Assembly: GCA_037975125.1 (NCBI GenBank)
Contig: CM075856.1
Span: forward strand, 551,001-615,000
Reading direction: 5' to 3'
From: Latrodectus hesperus
Lineage: Eukaryota; Arthropoda; Arachnida; Araneae; Theridiidae
Length of the DNA stretch: 64,000 nt
This document shows positions 39,600 through 51,873 of the stretch, piece by piece. A program made the position numbers and the translations under genes. The notes below the pieces were generated by a model. The model did no database searches, was not told where the DNA came from, and saw nothing but the letters and a program-made list of their open reading frames with translations. The first letter of the stretch is position 1. Each line of letters opens with the position of its first letter.

Positions 39600-40835
39600 T
39601 AATTAACACTGGTGCGATAACCCACATTGTGGGGCATGGCCTTCTTTTCCGTTTCAAATTATTCTCTAAATGGAACTCCGGTTTCTTATATTTAGTTTAG
39701 CAAAATATTCATCGAAACGGTCCTTTGTGTTTTTATAGATCTTCCTCTAGATCTATTATAGAAAGGAGTCTAGAAAGAGATTTAAATTAAAGGTCATGAA
39801 AGGTCTTAGTAAAAAAATTATTAAAGCAATTCTCTTATCACTCATTCTCAGGAGGTGACCTGCCCATCTAATTTTACTCTATTTTATACATTTAATAATA
39901 TCATCATTATAGATTTCAAAGCTATACATTTTCCATCAAGTTTTACATTCTAAAACAGCACCAAAAATAGTCCTTAGAAAAAAATTTTTTAAACCGTCAG
40001 TGATTTTCCCTCCATCTTTGTTCTAAAGCCCATTTCTCTAAAGCATAAATGAAAACTAATCTTATTAACACCTTGTACAACAGAATCTTTGTACTTCTTA
40101 TTAGATAGCATTTTAAGAAAAGTCTTAAAAAACAATCGATTTTGGCAATAATCCTTTTTCTAATTTTAAAACTAACATCATTTTGATGGTTGATCTTAGA
40201 GCCCAAACTGGAGAAATGTTTCACGGCTAGTCTTTTCCCAACTCAGCTGCAGATTTTGATATTATATCTATGTCATCAGCATATGAGGTAATATGTGCTG
40301 ATTTATTGTTGTTGTCCTGTGCCAGCTAGGCTGGCAATATGGTGTGCGCTGCTCCACTTTTCCAACTGAACCATATTTGGTGTGGAGTCCGACTTCTTCA
40401 GTACATACATGCCATAGGGACCCGTTTATAGGGTAGGCATCCATTCACACCTCATTCATACAAGGAAAGGACAAACACAGTATAGATAGAGAGAGAAGGT
40501 ACATCCATGCCCGAACCGGGATTCGAACCCAGGACATCCTCATCCGCAGTCAGGCACGCTGACCACTAGACAAGTTGGTCGGCTGCTGATTTATTAAATA
40601 TAGTATTCTTTGTATTAGTACCAACATTTCTTATGACATTCTGTTATGTAACATTAAAAAGGGGGCATGCAAGTGCATCCCCCTGCCATACTCCGAAAAA
40701 CCTACCTTTCCCTGCAATAGCACCACAGAGAAGGTATCGGTAAGAGTGAGCTTCACGAGTTTAATTAACTTTATTGGAACATTGAATTCCAGTAAGGCTT
40801 TTGGGAATCCATCTCTATCAATAATCGCTTAAATA
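39600..40835 (-). pseudogene. RTE-like LINE reverse transcriptase fragment, split by a SINE
   Basis: On the minus strand the order is DGFPKALLEFN, then GFFGVWQGDALACPLFNVT (reverse transcriptase motif RQGD.LA..LF), then YADDIDIISKSAAELGK (the catalytic YADD box). Next come FSSLGSKINHQNDVSF and ILLYKVLIRLVFIYALEKWA, and finally SKIRWAGHLLRM near 39870. These are hallmarks of the endonuclease/reverse-transcriptase LINEs of the RTE-like group. Stops and frameshifts are present and the endonuclease domain is absent. The SINE at 40308-40583 sits just upstream of the YADD motif. Role before decay: copy-and-paste transposition. Confidence 0.78.
40308..40583 (-). mobile_element. SINE A, tail type 2, inserted in a LINE
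   Basis: Reverse-oriented copy: the plus strand starts with the tail complement (GTTGTTGTCCTGTGCC) and ends with the head complement (GACCACTAGACAAGTTGGTC). The B box appears as GGATTCGAACC. The 12-bp target duplication TGCTGATTTATT (40296-40307 and 40584-40595) is exact, and joining the flanks restores the LINE reading order. Confidence 0.92.
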
Positions 40836-41236
40836 AGTAATTCAAAAAGATTTTAGTTTATCTAATTTTCCATGGTCTGATGATCCAACCGCTGCTTCAA
40901 GACATTTTGAAAGTATTGTTGGAGAACAGATTTATATATGGTTGATCACATCGACCTCTGGGAAAATGAAACTTGGTACTACAGATATCATATCGATTTT
41001 TACAGCAAAAATTGAATAAAAAATTAGAATAAAAATAGTTACAGCTGAAGAGGCAGAAAAACAAAATTAATATAGAGAAACCTACCTATTTTCAACGTAT
41101 TTTAATGTAAGCAAAACTTTTTCTATATTTCTTCTAAAAAAAGTTAGTACTTTCTTTTTTGAGGTGTTATCTCAGAAATGTTTCTACCGCAACGAGAAGT
41201 TTTTTTTTTTATTATTTGTGTATATTTATTAATATA
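40836..41236. other. Spacer between LINE and Tc1 element, nothing recognised
   Basis: Moderately AT-rich DNA that may include the further 5' part of the decayed LINE, but no motif is clear. Confidence 0.35.
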
Positions 41237-41486
41237 CACTCATGTGCATAAATTAAGGATAATTTAGAATCACACAGAAATTGAACTCTAAAATAAAATT
41301 TTCACATGTAGAATTATCACACACATTTTGAAGAATAATATGCAAATTCCAAGAAAACACCAGATTGTGCCGATAGTACGTCACAATGACGAAAGTGTAA
41401 GAGAGGTGTATATGAGGAATGGTTGCAAAGAAGTAAAATTGTTCACTAGCGCTTTAAAAGTCTTTCAGTGAAATAACCGCACAATT

Positions 41487-42467
41487 ATGACCCAAAGGAA
41501 GCATTTGGATGATGTTTTACGTGGTAGAACTATCGACCGTCTGGAATGTGGACGTATCCAGCTGGAAATATCCGAAGAACTTGGATTCGCCCAGAGTGTC
41601 AACTCCAGACTTTGGCAACGGTTCCAAGATGATGATAATGTGAGAAGACGTTACAGCACAGGTCCACTCCCGAGTTGCAACGCCGAATGAGGACTGGTAT
41701 TTGGCAGTTACAGCTAAAAGAGACAGAGCACAGCATCACACCTGTCTCGTCAGCTTTCTTCAGCTCTCGGTACAACAGTTTCAAGAGAGACCGTGTACAG
41801 ACGATTAGGGCACATAGGTCCATATGCTCGTAGGCCTGTCAGATGTGTTCCACTTACCGCAACTCACTGTCGCCAGCGGTTAGGTTGGATAAGAGAGCAT
41901 GCATTGTAGGCACCGCAACAGTGGTCTTGTGTGATGTTTTCCAACGAGTCCAGGCTTAGATTTCAGTCTGATTCTCGCCGGACTTTCATATGGAGAGGGC
42001 CAGGTACCCGTTACCACCAAGCGAACACCATTGAATGAAACATCGTGCTGCAGGATTGATCGTTCGTGAAGGAATTTATCTCAATTCTGGAACTAACTTG
42101 CATGTTCAGAATGTAACCATAACAGACAACACTTATCGGGAGGTCATTCTGGAACAACATGTACGTTTGTTTCGGGGCGCCATGGGTGCAGAATTTCTGT
42201 TTATGGATGACAACGCCCGTCCTCATAGTGCAAACACTGTAGACGAATGCCCAGCATACTAACCGGACTTAAATCCAATAGATCATGATTGAGACATGCT
42301 TGTACGACGAATTGCAGTCTGTCAACCCCTCCCACATGCCTACCGGAGCTTCGGAGAGCATTACTTGATGTGAGTGGTGTAGTATTCCTCAAGATCAGAT
42401 CGATAATTTGATACTCAGCATGCCTAGGCGTTGTATGGCCTGTATTGCATCGTCTCTGGGCATACTA
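41487..42467 (+). pseudogene. Tc1-like transposase of the outer element
   Basis: It starts MTQRKHLDDVLRGRTIDRLE (helix-turn-helix part). Other frames continue RVATPNEDWYLAVTAKRDRA, TVSRETVYRRLGHIGPYARR, MFSNESRLRFQSDSRRTFIW, MDDNARPHSANT (second catalytic Asp) and SMPRRCMACIASSLG. The first catalytic Asp appears as Asn in FSNESR. Several frameshifts and stops make it dead. The C-terminal end meets the nested element at 42468. Confidence 0.78.
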
Positions 42468-43996
42468 CACTGCTCAAAACAATTAAAGGATATTGTAAGT
42501 TTTACATAAAATAAAGATATAAGCGAAAACATTTTTTGCTGAAAATGGAAAAAGAGAATCATAAATGAAAATTTTTCTGATTTTCAAACTGTGGAGTATG
42601 CTAATTTTGAGTTCGACGTCAAAAACGTCACTTCAGCGGCAGTGAATGAAATTTGACTTTCAACTGAATAAAAGACAATGAATACAAGGATGATCGTTAT
42701 TCAGTGACTGCTTTGTTTCGATGAGTACGATGTCTCAGCGAAGTCATTTAACCAATTCAGAAGCTTGGAGAGTTGTTGGTAGGTTAGAAGGGGGCCAAAC
42801 TCAAGGCGGAGTAGCGCAAACCATTGGAGTGTTACAAAGTGTGATTTCCAGGATCTGGAACCGTTTTTGGAGACTGGAAGTGCAGGCCGAAGACCAGGGC
42901 AAGGCTGTAGATGGGCAACAACACCCAATGAAGATCGTTATTTAGTGTTAACGGCTCGGAGAAACCGAAATATGAACGCTACTCTTCTCCAATAACACCT
43001 TCGCTCGGCTACTGACACCACGGTTTCAACTCAGACTGTCCGAAACCGGCTCCATGGTGTAGGTCTGTATGCTCGCCGACCGATAACATTTGTTAAACTA
43101 ACATCAAGGCATCGTCGCGACCGCAGGGAGTGGGCAACAGAGCATGTGAACTGGAGGAGAAATGAATGGAGCAATGTTTTTTTCTGACGACTCCCGTTTT
43201 TCTGTTCATCTTGATAATAGGCCTATTTTCATCTGGAGGGACCGTGGCAGTATGAATAATCCAGCGTTCGTGCACGAAAGTGTCAGATTTGGCGGTAGAG
43301 GAGAGTTGGTGTATGCTGGCATCTCCATTGACGGGCGCACAGACCTTTATATCATTCGAGATGGACCTCTGACTGGTCGCCGATATAGGGATGAGATCCT
43401 CAGACCTATTGTAGTCCCTTACGCTGCAGCAATCGGAGATGACTTCATTTTAATGGACGATAACTGCAGGCCACATCGTGCCATCCTGGTGGAGGATTTC
43501 CTTTTCAAGGAAGGAATCGTACGAATGGAATGGCCAGCATGTTCTCCAGACATGAATCCAATGGAGCACGTTTGGGATACTCTAGGAAGACGAGTTGCTG
43601 TTCACCAAGCACCCTTACAAACTCTCCAAGAACTGGAAAGAGCTCTTCTGGAAGAGTGGGACAGAATACCCCGACTCGTGATTAATAGCCTCATTAACTC
43701 CATGCCTCAAATGTGTTCAACGTTGCTGGCCGTCCGTGGAAACCATACCCCCTACTGAAAATGACTTCCTTTGAAGACAACACCTTTTATTATTCTTTTT
43801 TTCTCATATGCACAAATTGTGTTTTTTTCCTTTTGTACACAAATGCGCAATAAAATTCATTTTTTTCAGCCAAACATGTGTAATTTATTCTCATATAACC
43901 GACAACGTCTGTCGATCACGTATCAAGCAGCTAAAAAGTTTCCCAGCCACAAGATCCACCTAAAACCGCTATATCCTTTAATTGTTTTGAGCAGCG
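42468..43996 (+). mobile_element. Nested Tc1 element with matching ends
   Basis: 1529 bp with ends CACTGCTCAAAACAATTAAA (left) and CGCTGCTCAAAACAATTAAA (right, reverse complement), matching except at the second base over 26 bp. TA flanks both sides (42466-42467, 43997-43998). The near-identical ends suggest a fairly young insertion. Confidence 0.92.
42721..43758 (+). pseudogene. Tc1 transposase with D,D34E core, frameshifted
   Basis: The N-terminal DNA-binding part starts at the ATG at 42721 (MSTMSQRSHLTNSEAWRVVG) and holds GGVAQTIGVLQSVISRIWNR. A frameshift near 42870-42900 moves the frame to WATTPNEDRYLVLTARRNRN. A stop follows in ...LLQ, and another shift occurs near 43170. From 43162 a 198-codon frame is intact. 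It has FSDDSRF (first Asp), LMDDNCRPH (second Asp) and NPMEHVWD (Glu), with exactly 34 residues between the last two, the Tc1 signature. It ends with a C-terminal GNHTPY. It would cut at TA if intact, but three lesions silence it. Confidence 0.9.
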
Positions 43997-44233
43997 TATG
44001 TATTAACCATCATAATAACCATATTATATTGGATTTTGTAAATAGGTTCCTTTTTGAAATTTGTTTCAGGGAGTAAAAGTCGTAATTTTTATTAATGATC
44101 TCAAACATATAGCATCTTTTTTGCTCTTTACCTTTTGTTTAGTAAATAGATTTTACAAATAAGTTACATTTATTTTGCTTCTGTCCCTTTCTTTGCCTGA
44201 ACTGGCATTAATCTTAATTTATGGATATAAGCG

Positions 44234-45983
44234 TATTTTCTTATATTCTTTGAAAATGCTAATTAGAAGATTTGGTTTTATTAATAATTGTTTGTAATTT
44301 ATATTCTTTGCAACGTAAAAGTTTAAATAGTATTTTAAAAATTTTTTACAATTTGTCTAATAATTTTATTTCAAACTCTTTTAATAAAAGTATTTATTTC
44401 AATTAAAGTTTATCTGTCACCATTTCTTGAAACTATTTAACAAAATACGTCGTTCTCTCTTTCAATAAATAAATAAACAAAATTAAAGATTAAACAAACA
44501 CTGCATCTATGTTAAAATTACAACTTTTAAAATTTGCATAATGTTAGTTGGAAGTTGTGTTTTTAAGCAAAGCCTCTTTCTCTTTAACGAAGTTGTAATT
44601 CATGTATTTATTTTATTTCAGGGTTAAACAGAATTTAAAATTCTAATTTGCGCTGGCGGTGTTCAAAATAATCCCTTTTCTCCTTCGACTTATTTTTTAC
44701 TATTGAATTATTTGCTGTGACATTCTATTTCGAAAATTATACTATTTCGAAAATTATACTTTAATTCTCTACCTTTTTGGTTTTCTTCGTTGTTGTTATT
44801 GTAAACAAATTTAAAAGATTAAATAGACGCATTATGTTAATTGCTTTAAGTCATAAATTGAGTGAATCATCTGTATGGTTTTCTCTCTCAATAAAATTGT
44901 TATTCTAAAAAGCAATTATAATTCATCAAATTCATTTTTATAATTGAATTTAAGATGTTAGTTTCAAGAAAATTATCTACGTGAAGAAAATTATCTTTGT
45001 AAAAATATGTAAATATTCAAAATTTTCAAATTGTGAAAATTTTATCGAAAATATTGGTATAAATTCAAGTATTATAAATCTTCATGTAATTCTGACTTAA
45101 ATACTGTAATTCATGTAATTCTGACTTATACAAAGCTAATATTTAGTTCAAATTTTCAAAGTCTAGAATTTATTATAAAGATTGATAATTTCGAGCATTA
45201 TAAATCTCAAGGAAATTCTGAATTAAATCTCTCGTATACTTTGGATTACAGAACTAATAGTTAGTTAATTTTGTATTAAATTGTATATCTCTCCAAGCAA
45301 AATATTTTATTCTATTCATGAAAAAATAATCATAGTATAAGATATTTTTTCGCCAGCAGTATTAATGATATATTTTATTAAAGAAATAAATTTCATCAAT
45401 TCTTTTCCGCGTTTAACAGTTACGTATGCTGCAAAACATGGTTAAAAAAAGAATAATAAAAAATTTTAACTTACAAAAACTTTTTTGCCGTCTTTGACTA
45501 AAATTTTTGATGATATGAATTGTTATTTTAATTCAAATCTAATATTTTATTACTATTTTTATTACATTTTTGATAATGACACGAATATGCTAAGTATTCA
45601 AGGCGCTCGATTTTAATGTGTAACTCACCATACTAAATAGAAGATGACGAAATTTTTTCCTTATCAAACTCTATGTTTAGTAAATTTCCTGACGAAGGAT
45701 ACTATAAGGGACCAGAGACTAAAGGGAAAAAAAATCAGTTTGACCCTGAAATAAAGAGGAACTCGAGGAAGAAGTGTCACAGGTACTTACACAGAGAATT
45801 GACTTTGGGAATCACTCACTTCCGCAAACTAAAGTAAACTTGTTTTAATTAAAGTGCAGTACCAATTTATAGAGACCATAAGGGAATATATCACTGAAAA
45901 AAGAAGCGGTGTTCTTATATATGGTGAACGAAATCTTTCCAAATTTCGAATTTCTGTGTTATGGTAATTATACCTATGTGGAT
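44234..45983. other. Intron stretch, nothing recognised
   Basis: AT-rich. Around 45055-45255 a weak tandem similarity (ATTCATGTAATTCTGACTTA and relatives) is visible. No gene was recognised. Confidence 0.45.
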
Positions 45984-46270
45984 GCTACCCAACTTGTCTA
46001 GTGGTCAGTGTGACCGACTGCGGATAGGGAGGTTTTGGGTTCGAATCCCGGTTTGGGCATGGATGTACTTTTCTCTCTCTATCTCTCCTGTCTTTGTCCT
46101 TTTCTTGTTTGAATGGGTACTGAATGGTTGCTTACCTTATAAATGGGTACCTATGGCATGTGTGCACTGAGGAAGTCGGACTCCACACCTAAAATGGTTC
46201 GGTTGGAAAAGTGGAGCAGGGCACCCCATATTTCCAGCATGTCTGACACACGACAACAACAACATCAACT
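45984..46270 (+). mobile_element. SINE A, tail type 2
   Basis: Head CAACTTGTCTAGTGGTCAGT, B box GGTTCGAATCC, body GAATGGTTGCTTACC and GGCATGTGTG, then ACTGAGGAAGTCGGACTCCA and ACGACAACAACAACATCAAC. It is flanked by TATGTGGAT at 45975-45983 and 46271-46279. Confidence 0.9.
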
Positions 46271-46448
46271 TATGTGGATAACTTTCTTCAACTGGTTACA
46301 TTTCGGAGACCATTTGAAGTTAAACTTATTAAAAAAAAAAAAAGTGAAAGGTGGAAACTAAACTTTTCTCACGCATGAACATAATTGATTGCTTCTAGGA
46401 AATTATTAATCACATTTGCTTAGTTTTTAAATCTATCACTAAGTCTTT

Positions 46449-47335
46449 CACCGTGTCCTAATGGCAAAACACTCTTCTTCAGAAATATAAGGTCTCCGGT
46501 TCGATTCCAGGCGCTGTTGAACAGTAGGAGATGCACGTTATGCTTCTGCTATAAATATGCGCAAGTCTGTCCAAGGGAGTCACTAGAAGTTTTCTGGATT
46601 TTCGTATTTATGACACTAGAATTTGGCCCTCTACCTATGAAAAAGTCCTCTTGAAAAGACATTAAGTGATGGGTTATAAAATGCCTTTCAACGTCTTTCA
46701 TCTGTTAGGCTTTTTTTATCAGATGTCAAAATCTATCAGTTAGAGCTCATCATGACTTAATGGTGGGACATTATTTCCGGAAATTAAGGTTCTGGGTTCA
46801 ATCCTATCCCCAGTTGAACAGCAGGAGATGGATGTTGCGCTTCTGCCTTCACTTGCAAGTTACGGATGGGTGCGTGGGAGTTTCCGGGTTTCCTCCTTGG
46901 GATATGTGAATAGTACAACTATTTATGAAAAGTCCTCCCTGAAGACAATTAACATGGTAGATATTAAGATGCCTTCCAATGGATTGCAGTCTTCAGATTT
47001 TTTACTACATGTGTTAAAACATATTATGATCTCATCGTGGCGTAGTGGTAAGACACCACTCTTCAGATGAAAGGTCTTGGATTCAATCCCCGCCATTGTT
47101 GAGCAAAAGGAAACAGATGTTACTTGCAAATTACGGATGGGTGCGTGGGAGTTTCCGGGTTTCCTCCCTTGGGATATCTTGGTTTCCCTTGGGTTTCCTC
47201 CCTAGACATATCTATCGGGGTGGCTGCTTGGGGTGATTTTCCGGGTTTCCTCCTTTGAAACACGCGAATAAAGCCCATTGTCTATGGAAAAATTCTTCCA
47301 AAACGCAATTAAAATGGGCCATTTGAAGGTCAAAC
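46449..47335 (+). mobile_element. Three diverged tRNA-headed SINEs in tandem (SINE C)
   Basis: Copies start near 46449, 46748 and 47031. Each has a tRNA-like head: ...TAATGGCAAAACACTC... with GGTTCGATTCC; TTAATGGTGGGACATT with GGGTTCAATCC; GGCGTAGTGGTAAGACACCA with GGATTCAATCC. Shared bodies: TTGAACAGTAGGAGATG / TTGAACAGCAGGAGATGGAT; TACGGATGGGTGCGTGGGAG twice; GTTTCCGGGTTTCCTCC. Copy 3 has an extra local duplication of the GGGTTTCCTCC motif. Open frames here are by-products. Confidence 0.72.
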
Positions 47336-49074
47336 TCTAGCACTATAAAATAGAAATATTAAAATTGTTTGATAATTCTATTACGTTTGTATTTTGTAAG
47401 GATCATATTCGTAAGACAAGTGAAAATGCATTAAATATTAACAAGTCTTATAATTTGAATTTTTGGAGCTTAATAACAAGAGTTTAAATACTTTGATGAT
47501 ATAAATGTGTTATATGTAGGATGACACGTTTCACACAGCATAATTTGTCAAAATTCCAACCTAAAAACCTTCACTTGTTTCCCAATATCTATAGCAAAAT
47601 ATGGGATAAAGTTATATTGATCGTAAATATAATATAAACATACAATGGCTTTTGAATCTGACAAAGTTCATCACAACCATTCTTAGAAAGAATTAAAAAA
47701 AATATGGACCTAAGCACAATTTATTTTGAAAAGATTCATTAAAATAAACAAACTTAAACTTTTTCTAGATTGATTATTATTAAATAAATATCTACAATAT
47801 TGATATTAATAACTTTGTATTTCCTTTATAAAATTCCCTTATAAAAAGCAATAATCAGTTGGCTTTCCTTGTCATAGCAAGATGATAAATCCTCATAAGT
47901 ATTATTGCAATGCTTCTGTGGCATCACCTGATAAACCCTCCTTTTGTTATTGGATGACATTAGACCTTTTTCGTTGTTTCATGCTATTTTTGAGCACCAC
48001 TAAGTGTGATTGGCTTTCGTTGTAGAGGCTCTACAATCTGTTATATTAGAAGCTTTATCTATGTTGTATTGTATAACAAATGTTCTGATCTGTATACTTA
48101 TTTATCCAAAGACGTATTTTTTTTTATGACGGATGGTTTTTCATCGGTAGTGATATTAAACATGATAACTCTCTCTTCATGATGAATTCTTTTCGCATAA
48201 TAAAGTGATTTTATATATTTTTTCATATTCGTTACTCTGAATTATATATAGTTTTTAACGTTCGGATACGAGAATCTTTTCTTTTGATGTTGGTACCTAA
48301 CTAAGCCTACTAGTCCAGAAATATTGTTACCAAATATCAATGCATTACAATCATATTGCCATTAAATAAGCATTATTGAACATAACTTAAATATTAATAT
48401 TACAATATTAATTGAACATAACTTATTGATTTCACGACATTTTCTGAACGTCATTTACTGAATTTTAACTTTGTTAATTATTAGTATGATTTATAAAAAC
48501 AAACAATATTTTATATAGATGCTTCTAAAAAGTATTAATAAATAATCAATTAATCAATTGTCTTTATTAAAATATATTGTTCGTGACCAAGACCCGGTGC
48601 ATTGCTTTTTATTTATAATTATTTTCACAGTTTCTACTTTTTTATAATGGTTAATATCTTAAATTAAATAATTACATAATGATTGTGGTACAAACGGTTG
48701 GACGTAATTTATGGCTGTCTATGATTGTCGTATTGTTAACTATTTTTGAATGCCGATAATTCGTATGTTTAAAAATTGGACCGAAACGAAAACCAACTAC
48801 TACCGTCATTTGAATTCTCGTTATTAAAGTTACTAATAAATGTTTCTTGAAAGATTGAGTGGTCAAGATGTCAAGAAAAACTCTAAAGTCCAATATTTTA
48901 AAAATTAGTGTGTTATGTGGATACTTACAATTAAAACTAATCTGTTACAAAAGCACCTATTCTGGAACTCATTTGTTCTGTCTGCTAAAATAAGACTTCG
49001 TAATGGCCATTTCTAAGAAATGAAAATTTCTTCCGAATATAACTTTAGATTACATCGTTTATGTGAAGGGCTGT
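47336..49074. other. Intron stretch, nothing recognised
   Basis: AT-rich, no supported feature. Confidence 0.5.
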
Positions 49075-49330
49075 GGCATAATGGGAATGCTCCCAAGGTA
49101 TTGGTCAGAGGTTGAGCAAGATCGACTCAGCCTTTCATCCTTCCAGTGTGTCGATAAGACTGAGTACCAAACATACTTGGGAACTAAGTACTGGGGATTT
49201 CACGTTGGGTTGACCACCTAACCGGGACATATGCTTTGCACCTTAAGGGTCACGGTCAAGAAAGCAGATACGGTCACAGTGTTCCTTGCTCCCTCCCCTA
49301 TGAGGTGACATGCCACTGAGTTTAATTTAC
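49075..49330 (+). mobile_element. SINE E remnant with a shared invertebrate-like core
   Basis: The head resembles a tRNA (GTGGCATAATGGGAATGCTC ... GAGGTTGAGCAAGATCGACT). The core TTCATCCTTCCAGTGTGTCG followed by ATAAGACTGAGTACCA resembles a core I recall from several invertebrate SINEs. A GC-richer body follows (GGTTGACCACCTAACCGGGA, CTCCCTCCCCTATGAGGTGA). There is a single copy in the window and no clear target duplication. Confidence 0.55.
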
Positions 49331-49334
49331 ATAT

Positions 49335-49526
49335 TTTATGTAAAAATTGTCCGCGAACCCACCTAACTTCAGAGCATGTCCTTAGCTGTTTACCGTTTTT
49401 TATGATCTCTTCCAGCTACTACTGGACATCTTTTACAGTCTTCAAGCAACAAACTTAGAAAAGTTTGTCATCCAAACTTATGGCTTTCTTCAGCAAATAC
49501 CTTACATGGATAAACAATAACAACAG
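49335..49526 (+). pseudogene. LINE ORF2 3'-end remnant
   Basis: Read forward it gives NCPRTHLTSEHVLSCLPFF, then TVFKQQT and KLMAFFSKY, followed by an AACAATAACAACAGC tail. The C...HL..EH.LSC pattern fits the C-terminal knuckle of R1/Jockey-like LINEs. Very short and broken. Confidence 0.45.
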
Positions 49527-51873
49527 CATATTTTTTAGATGTAGACATGGATTTTTGAATTCTTACAGGCGACTCTATTTGACTTGAAAAGCTTGTATAG
49601 TTTAATGATTTAATGATAAATTTAATTCACAAAATTTTGAACTTTTTTTAAACTTTAAATCCAATATGCGAGTTCTAGTTGCTTCAATTCAATCATATGA
49701 TCGTTTGAATAGTGTTGTTTTTTGTCATTTAAATGTAAGTGGGACATAATCATCTTATCTTTCACATATATTGAAATGTTAACTTCTTACTAATTTCTAA
49801 TTTAATTAAAACTTTTAACTATAGTTTTAGATATATAGAGCTATTTGCAATATGTTTACCTCAGGGGGCAAAATAAATATGATTTAAACTGAGAGAAAAT
49901 GCTTCTTATAAGTACGTAATATCATAATATTTATAAATTCTAATCCTTAAAATTCTATGTAGATCCAATATATTAACTTTAGTTCCCTGTCGATTTCAAA
50001 ACATTAAATGTTGCGTTTTAAGAGCATAATCTCTTGCCAATTAATTGTTTAACTCTAATAATTTGAAGATTACAGCCCTCTTAAATTACGTTTTTTACTT
50101 AATTTGTATTTATACCCATATTGTGCTAAATATTTAAATGCTAATAATTTGCTTATTTTGTAAAATTATATTCTCACGTCAAATGCTGTAATTGTTTAAG
50201 TTCTTAATTTTATAAATTGGTATATGAAATGTCGGTATTATAACATATATAATGTATAAGCGAAACATGTTGAGATAAAGCTAGAAATTATTAATGATAT
50301 AAAATGAAAGTTAGATACAATAATATAAAAGGTTTCTTACTTAAAAAAAGTATTTTTTGTTAATATTAGATTTTTGTTTTATGAAATCGAAATCATAAAT
50401 TGTTTGAGTGTATATTATATTTTGAAGTAATGAATATTGCCATTATAAATATTGTGATCAGAAACATAATCATTCATGAAAATTTACTGTATAACATTAT
50501 TACTTAATTTATTATCATCATCTTAATATAATGATTATAACTTCAATCATGATATTAACTATCATGATTGAAGTTATCCAAAAAAATGCAAAGAAAAAGG
50601 AATTTCTTACTATCATAATTTTCTTAAACTTGAAAAAATATAATATTTTTTCATTAAAATTGTAAAACTATTTATACGAATGTAATCGTAGTGTATTAGA
50701 GGAAATACATTGATTTATAGAATTTTAAACATCCGAGAGAAGACATTTATAATAGATATTTCGATACACTTTTATTTTTTAAAGTAAGTAAAAATATTTG
50801 TAATGTACCGTATATTTTATTAATATTAAATATTATTTAAATACTATAATTTTTGGAATAAAGCCCGTATGAGAGTAACCGACGCACTTTAGAAAAATGC
50901 CCTAAAAAATTACAAATTGCTGAGATTTGCTCCATCACTATAAACGCTGCTCTAGTTTAAATATATAATTAGTATTACCACCATTAATTCATTCATGTAA
51001 AATTTTATTTATAATGCATGACATTTCCAAAAGGCATTGCTGAAAAATTACTAAAAAATCTTGTACGGGAATTTTTAAAAATGTACTTACATTAATGGAT
51101 GTTAGATATATTTCCTCGATAAAATAAATTGTCCTGATTATAATTTTCATAGTATGTAATAAAGAATGTTACATTAACAAGATATAAAAGTAAATCAAAG
51201 TATAAAATTTAAATTTTACTTTTGATATCAAAAATAATTATAACCCTGTATATCGTGTGAAGCACTCAAAATCTAATTCTTATATATTTGAATTAAAAAT
51301 ATTTCAGATAATCTCGAACTAAATTTGATTCTAAATAATTCAAATCTGCCATACTGTCACACACATTTTCTTGCAGTACAATCGGTATAGGTGTGATATA
51401 CCCCCAAGAGATTTCTCGCCAAATTTGGCATTCTTTGTTTTGATTATAGTGTTGTCTATTTGAATTTTTGTTCTTTTTGGATTTTTTGTTGCCAGGTTTG
51501 GATTTTTCTCGCGTTTTTTTCTCGCGTTTTCTTTCCGTAATATGTATCTTTTTTTAAGTGACAACAGCGTTTAAATTGCTTGGCGACGAAGAAAAAGTGG
51601 CTAAACTCGCCAGTGTAAGGGATATACCTTACCATTATAATTCCGTACAATGACTTCATCTGAAGACGTAATTTTAGCATCTTTGCACTCAAGTGATATT
51701 GACAATACTCTGTCATCCATTTCTACTTACCTCATAGCCATTCTACTAACCACAGTAGATCATTTTAAACGTAAACACCACATTTTTTGAAATGGTGCAA
51801 GGTTAAAAATTTAAATTTTAAAGACGTTGACGTTCGGCGTTTCTATCAAAAATTGTTATAGTTTATTACATTA
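49527..51873. other. Intron stretch with one hairpin, otherwise nothing recognised
   Basis: AT-rich. Overlapping minus-strand frames at 51340-51716 are Lys-rich (KNARKKREKNPNLATKNPKR) and include TTTTTCTCGCGTTTT repeats; they do not resemble a known protein. Confidence 0.4.
50537..50577. repeat. Perfect 18-bp hairpin, 5-nt loop
   Basis: ATAACTTCAATCATGATA (50537-50554) and its reverse complement (50560-50577) flank TTAAC. Confidence 0.92.

Larger units (their letters stand above)
41237..44233 (+). mobile_element. Outer Tc1-like element, split by a nested Tc1
   Basis: The left end is CACTCATGTGCATAAATTAA next to TA at 41235. A degraded complement, CTTAATTTATGGATATAAGCG followed by TA, ends near 44233. 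Removing the nested element and its TA leaves about 1.47 kb, a normal Tc1 size. The left end and the transposase are solid; the right end is tentative, with about 18 of 23 positions agreeing. Confidence 0.6.

Noticed and set aside
43771..44076. 101-codon plus-strand frame after the Tc1 transposase
   Set aside because: It crosses the right end of the nested element and has no transposase motif; it is read-through noise.
51340..51716. Lys/Arg-rich minus-strand frames as a nuclear protein
   Set aside because: The composition follows from T-rich and CTCGCGTTTT-like repeats; two frames are open at once and no domain is visible.
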